DNA of 23,727 nt from CAZZEX01 sp964653285. GTDB taxonomy: Bacteria > Chloroflexota > Anaerolineae > B4-G1. The first letter of the stretch is position 1. Each line of letters starts with the position of its first letter. Below the pieces are notes generated by a model. That model was given only the letters and a program-made list of their open reading frames with translations. It did no database searches and was not told the origin of the DNA. The stretch covers positions 1-23,727 of the forward strand of contig CAZZEX010000077.1 in the NCBI GenBank assembly GCA_964653285.1, given 5' to 3'. A program made the translations under genes and the position numbers. Shown here one piece after another: positions 21,064 to 23,727 of the stretch.

Positions 21064-21071
21064 CGCTACAC

Positions 21072-23603
21072 TCATTGCACAACCTTCTCTCGTAGCAACA
21101 ATCGGTTGCCGAGGGAAGCGCCATCGTCACCAATGACTTGCAGCCGCTCCATCGTCCGCGGGTTGTACAGGCCGACCTCAATCCAGTAGCGACCCGGGGG
21201 GGCGTCCGCAGCGACAGCAAAGGTGTGAAGTTGCACAATGACATCGCCCGGATACCAACCTTCCATCGGCACGTCCAGGCCGTCATGCTGGCCCCATATG
21301 CGGCTGTGACCGTCCAGCAGATGGACGAATATCTTCGGCGGGTAGTCGGGCTGCTCCAGGATGCGCCAATAGGTCAGCAAACCCATCTCCTGGCCGGGGA
21401 TAGGAGTCGGCGTGAGTAATTCATAACCCAGAAAGGCGATCTGCCCAGCGAACGAGGCGGGAAGGGACACGGGCGAACGCACGCCTGGGGCATCGCCCGG
21501 AGCAAACATAACTTCGGGGCTCCGAAAGACGGGGAAGGCAGCGGCAATATCCAGGCGACTGTTTACGTCAGCGTCATCAGGGCAGGGGTAGAGGCGGAAC
21601 CCCGATTCCTCGGCCAGTGGCTTCAGACCGACCAGAAAGCGCGTCGCCAACGGTTCGGCCAGGGGGCGGTCATCGGCGATGGCATAGCAGGCCCGCGGCC
21701 TGTGGGCCAGCAAGACCAGGCTGGTGGAAGGATCGAACCAGTGGAGGCGCAAGTCGTTCGTGGTCAGGTGGGTGTCGAGTAGATAAGTGGGGATCTGGTC
21801 CAGCCGGACCCCTCCCAGGACCAGATCGGCTGGGGGGGCGGTTGCCGGCACTTCATAAACCAGGATGGAGTAGCCGATCTGAGCGATGGGTCGCTGGGCC
21901 CGAAAAAAGGCGAAGGTATCTGGCTCGTCCAGCAATACCCCCTGTAGATTGGTAGCACTGATGGCGTATATACCCGGCAGGGGGCGTTGTGGGTGGTAAA
22001 CACGAAGCGCCGGATGCTCGAAGGGCGGCCAGCCGGGCAGGTACCGGCAACGCACGCCGTAGTGCTCCGGCGGGGCGATGCCGAACCAGCTCAGGTAGAC
22101 CTGCTCGACCCTGTGCCCGTCCATCCAGGCCCGCAGACCGGGCAGGTCCTGGCCCCAGTCCAGACTGGAGTCCACCAGCACTTTGTAGCCGTTACGCGGG
22201 CCGACGAGTTCGTTGAAGTAGGCCAGGTAGTGGGGGTAGATGGACAGGGTGCTGCAGGCAAGTGCAATGGCAGCGACAACCGGGAGATAGCGAGTGACAC
22301 GGGAAGCAGGATGCAGGATGCAGGATGCAGGATGTGGGATGCAGGATGTGGGATGTGGGATGCGGGATGGAGGATGCAAGAAGCGGGAGGCGGATGGGGC
22401 GAGGCGGGCAGCGTGGATGGCGAGGAAGGGGAGAATGGGCAGAATGAGCCGGTAGCCGGTGTTCAGATTGCCGGCCACAGCGATGGCGAAATAGGCCGCA
22501 CCGGGAAGAAGCAGCGGCAGGTCACGAAGCAGGCGGCGGTGACGGATTGTCCGAACAGTCGCCCAGCCAATCAGGATGAGTGTGGGCAATGGTGTCTTGA
22601 CGGCGAGGGCGACGAAGAAGTAGGGCCACCAGCCTCCTTCGTAAACACGCCCTAGCAGGAAGGCGCGGTCGGCACGAGCCAGCCGGTGGGTCAGGGAAAG
22701 GAACTCACCCCAATAATCGGGGGCCGGCAGCGAGGGGCCTGTTCCGTCCACCGGCCCCCAGGTGAAGCCGTACACAGCCCAGATGGTCAACAGGCTGATC
22801 CAGGCGAGGGCAAGAAGGACCAGAATCACCTGGCCCAACCTGCGCCATCGGGCACTGCTTCCCTCCCACCACCCTTCGGCAAGCTCAGGGCACAGCGCCG
22901 CCACCAGGGCTTCCAGTCCGAAGATAAGGAAGAGCAACAGAGCAGTGAAGCGGGTGGCCTGTGCCAGGCCACAGGCAATTCCGGCCAGCAGCAGGCGGCG
23001 CCAGCAGGGCCGGCGTTGGTACTCCCAGAACATATACGCAGCGATAAAGATGAAGGCGGTCGTGCCGATGTCGGTGCTGGCTAACCGCCCGTGGGCGATG
23101 AGGTTGGGGTCGAAAGCGACCAACGTCAGCGCCAGCAGCGCACCTCCGGGGCCGTACAAAGCCCATGCCCAGCGATGGACGAAGGCGGCCAGCACGAGGG
23201 TCAGGAGCATCATTGGCCAGCGGGAGAGATAGACGATTTGATCAGCCCGCTCGCGGTTGTAGTTCCAGAGGAACTGGGCAGAGAATTCGTGGAACTCGGC
23301 GTTGGCCCAGGAGCCATGATCAGTGGGCACTTTGAGGTCGGGCAAGAGCAACAGAGACGCCGCGCTGATGAGATTGGTCAACAGCGGGTGGCGAAGCCGC
23401 AATCGCATGTCGCCAGTTCGGAGGACGGCATAGCCCCGGGCAAAGTATTCCTGCTCGTCGTAGGTGGCCGATTTAAGGCGCACACTGCCCATCATCTGGG
23501 CATACAGCGTCAGGAGAAGCAGGGCGACGAGCAAGAAATAGATGGCACGACGCGGCGAATGGCGAATGGCGAATGGCGAATGACGAATTGAACACCCTGT
23601 CAC
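21072..23603 (-). CDS. GT39-like integral-membrane glycosyltransferase with C-terminal beta domain
   Basis: 843 residues. The GTG at 23603 overlaps the upstream stop by GTGA, supporting it as the start. The first about 470 residues are a multi-pass membrane domain: YDEQEYFARGYAVLRTGDMR, with the acidic DE pair of GT-C enzymes, HGRLASTDIGTTAF, and GGWWPYFFVALAVKTPLPTL. A periplasmic-type segment follows (DSSLDWGQDLPGLRAWM), as in dolichyl-phosphate-mannose-protein mannosyltransferase relatives. The last about 150 residues form a beta-rich domain (YWRILEQPDYPPKIFVHLLD; GRYWIEVGLYNPRTMERLQV). It should transfer a sugar from a lipid carrier outside the membrane. Heptamer arrays encode residues 6-17 and about 406-433. 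Confidence 0.85.
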   Translation of the reverse strand: MTGCSIRHSPFAIRHSPRRAIYFLLVALLLLTLYAQMMGSVRLKSATYDEQEYFARGYAVLRTGDMRLRLRHPLLTNLISAASLLLLPDLKVPTDHGSWANAEFHEFSAQFLWNYNRERADQIVYLSRWPMMLLTLVLAAFVHRWAWALYGPGGALLALTLVAFDPNLIAHGRLASTDIGTTAFIFIAAYMFWEYQRRPCWRRLLLAGIACGLAQATRFTALLLFLIFGLEALVAALCPELAEGWWEGSSARWRRLGQVILVLLALAWISLLTIWAVYGFTWGPVDGTGPSLPAPDYWGEFLSLTHRLARADRAFLLGRVYEGGWWPYFFVALAVKTPLPTLILIGWATVRTIRHRRLLRDLPLLLPGAAYFAIAVAGNLNTGYRLILPILPFLAIHAARLAPSASRFLHPPSRIPHPTSCIPHPASCILHPASRVTRYLPVVAAIALACSTLSIYPHYLAYFNELVGPRNGYKVLVDSSLDWGQDLPGLRAWMDGHRVEQVYLSWFGIAPPEHYGVRCRYLPGWPPFEHPALRVYHPQRPLPGIYAISATNLQGVLLDEPDTFAFFRAQRPIAQIGYSILVYEVPATAPPADLVLGGVRLDQIPTYLLDTHLTTNDLRLHWFDPSTSLVLLAHRPRACYAIADDRPLAEPLATRFLVGLKPLAEESGFRLYPCPDDADVNSRLDIAAAFPVFRSPEVMFAPGDAPGVRSPVSLPASFAGQIAFLGYELLTPTPIPGQEMGLLTYWRILEQPDYPPKIFVHLLDGHSRIWGQHDGLDVPMEGWYPGDVIVQLHTFAVAADAPPGRYWIEVGLYNPRTMERLQVIGDDGASLGNRLLLREKVVQ
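22306..22389. repeat. 7-bp tandem array (GCAGGAT/GTGGGAT, 12 units)
   Basis: Twelve heptamers: GCAGGAT x4, GTGGGAT, GCAGGAT, GTGGGAT x2, GCGGGAT, GGAGGAT, GCAAGAA, GCGGGAG. On the coding strand they encode the alternating SRIPHPTSCIPHPASCILHP stretch in a loop between membrane helices of the glycosyltransferase. Confidence 0.92.
22872..22891. repeat. Short interspersed palindrome encoding PELAEG
   Basis: CCCTTCGGCAAGCTCAGGGC, a variant of the widespread CCCTTCGACAAGCTCAGGG repeat. It is read in frame as CPELAEGW at about residues 238-245 of the glycosyltransferase. Confidence 0.6.
23554..23588. repeat. 7-bp tandem array (GGCGAAT x4 + GACGAAT)
   Basis: Five heptamers directly after the glycosyltransferase start. 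On the coding strand they encode IRHSPFAIRHSP (residues 6-17), ahead of the first membrane helix. Confidence 0.9.
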
Positions 23604-23727
23604 CAGCCAGTGACCTCCACTGATGATAGAAGAATGCGGTCGGTGACAGTAGTTCCGCCCACCAGTACAGGTAATCGTTCCATCGTGGTGGGGTTGTAGA
23701 CACCGGTTTGGAGCCAGTACTGGCCCG
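23600..23727 (-). CDS. C-terminal end of a paralogous glycosyltransferase-type protein (5' end off right edge)
   Basis: The minus-strand frame entering at the right edge reads GQYWLQTGVYNPTTMERLPV, LVGGTTVTDRILLSS, VEVTGW and a TGA at 23602-23600. It aligns with the C-terminus of the next gene (GRYWIEVGLYNPRTMERLQV...LLLREKVVQ), so a second protein with the same terminal beta domain lies upstream. Its TGA overlaps the next GTG, so the pair is translationally coupled. Only 42 codons are present. Confidence 0.75.
   Translation of the reverse strand, partial: GQYWLQTGVYNPTTMERLPVLVGGTTVTDRILLSSVEVTGW

Noticed and set aside
22306..22389. Possible CRISPR array
   Set aside because: The repeats are contiguous heptamers with no spacers and are translated in frame; no cas gene is present.

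Overview
The window is high-GC bacterial chromosome. It most resembles a member of the Chloroflexota (Anaerolineae-like). The grounds are the mix of families (a PA14-repeat secreted protein, a lipobox alpha-2-macroglobulin beside PBP1C, a nucleoside kinase with a ThrRS-like N-terminus, many scattered toxin-antitoxin modules) and several families of short interspersed repeats read in frame inside genes. The taxonomic call is an inference; there is no rRNA or marker gene to settle it. No phage, IS transposase, CRISPR array or rRNA is visible.

Left part (1-5,764): the start of a DUF6922-like gene runs off the left edge. A 390-base gap follows that holds a dense set of hairpins. Next come an NfeD-type membrane serine protease gene and a secreted protein made only of four PA14 domains, both on +. 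A 10-bp inverted repeat separates these from a BrnT-like toxin / zinc-finger antitoxin pair on -. A C-terminal remnant of a reverse transcriptase abuts a 16-bp inverted repeat. A PIN-toxin / AbrB-antitoxin operon follows, with a consensus promoter and an overlapping palindromic operator candidate.

Central part (5,771-17,939, all -): a long cell-envelope cluster. In transcription order it encodes a small single-pass membrane protein, a nucleoside (uridine-like) kinase, penicillin-binding protein 1C, a foreign-looking HhH-GPD-like protein, a wrecked RelE-type toxin-antitoxin pair with a short inverted-repeat element, and a 2,124-residue alpha-2-macroglobulin lipoprotein with a CTEQ thioester motif. 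PBP1C plus A2M is a classic pair (pbpC-yfhM in E. coli): the protease trap and the peptidoglycan repair enzyme are thought to act together when the envelope is breached. Here about 1 kb of accessory DNA has been dropped between them.

Right part (17,971-23,727): a cold-shock protein gene with a long leader and an internal 27-bp tandem duplication, a tRNA-Gly(GCC), a decayed BadF/N-acetylglucosamine-kinase gene in three pieces, a secreted fibronectin-III/laminin-G-like protein, and a large GT39-like membrane glycosyltransferase. The last is translationally coupled to a paralogue running off the right edge.

The most striking theme is in-frame colonisation of genes by small repeats. (i) Six arrays of 7-bp tandem units lie in or at the ends of the PBP1C and glycosyltransferase genes; one encodes the N-terminal half of the PBP1C membrane anchor. 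(ii) Seven G/C-run palindromic units, all in the same sense relative to the coding strand, encode Pro/Gly/Glu-rich linkers in the A2M and PA14 proteins.
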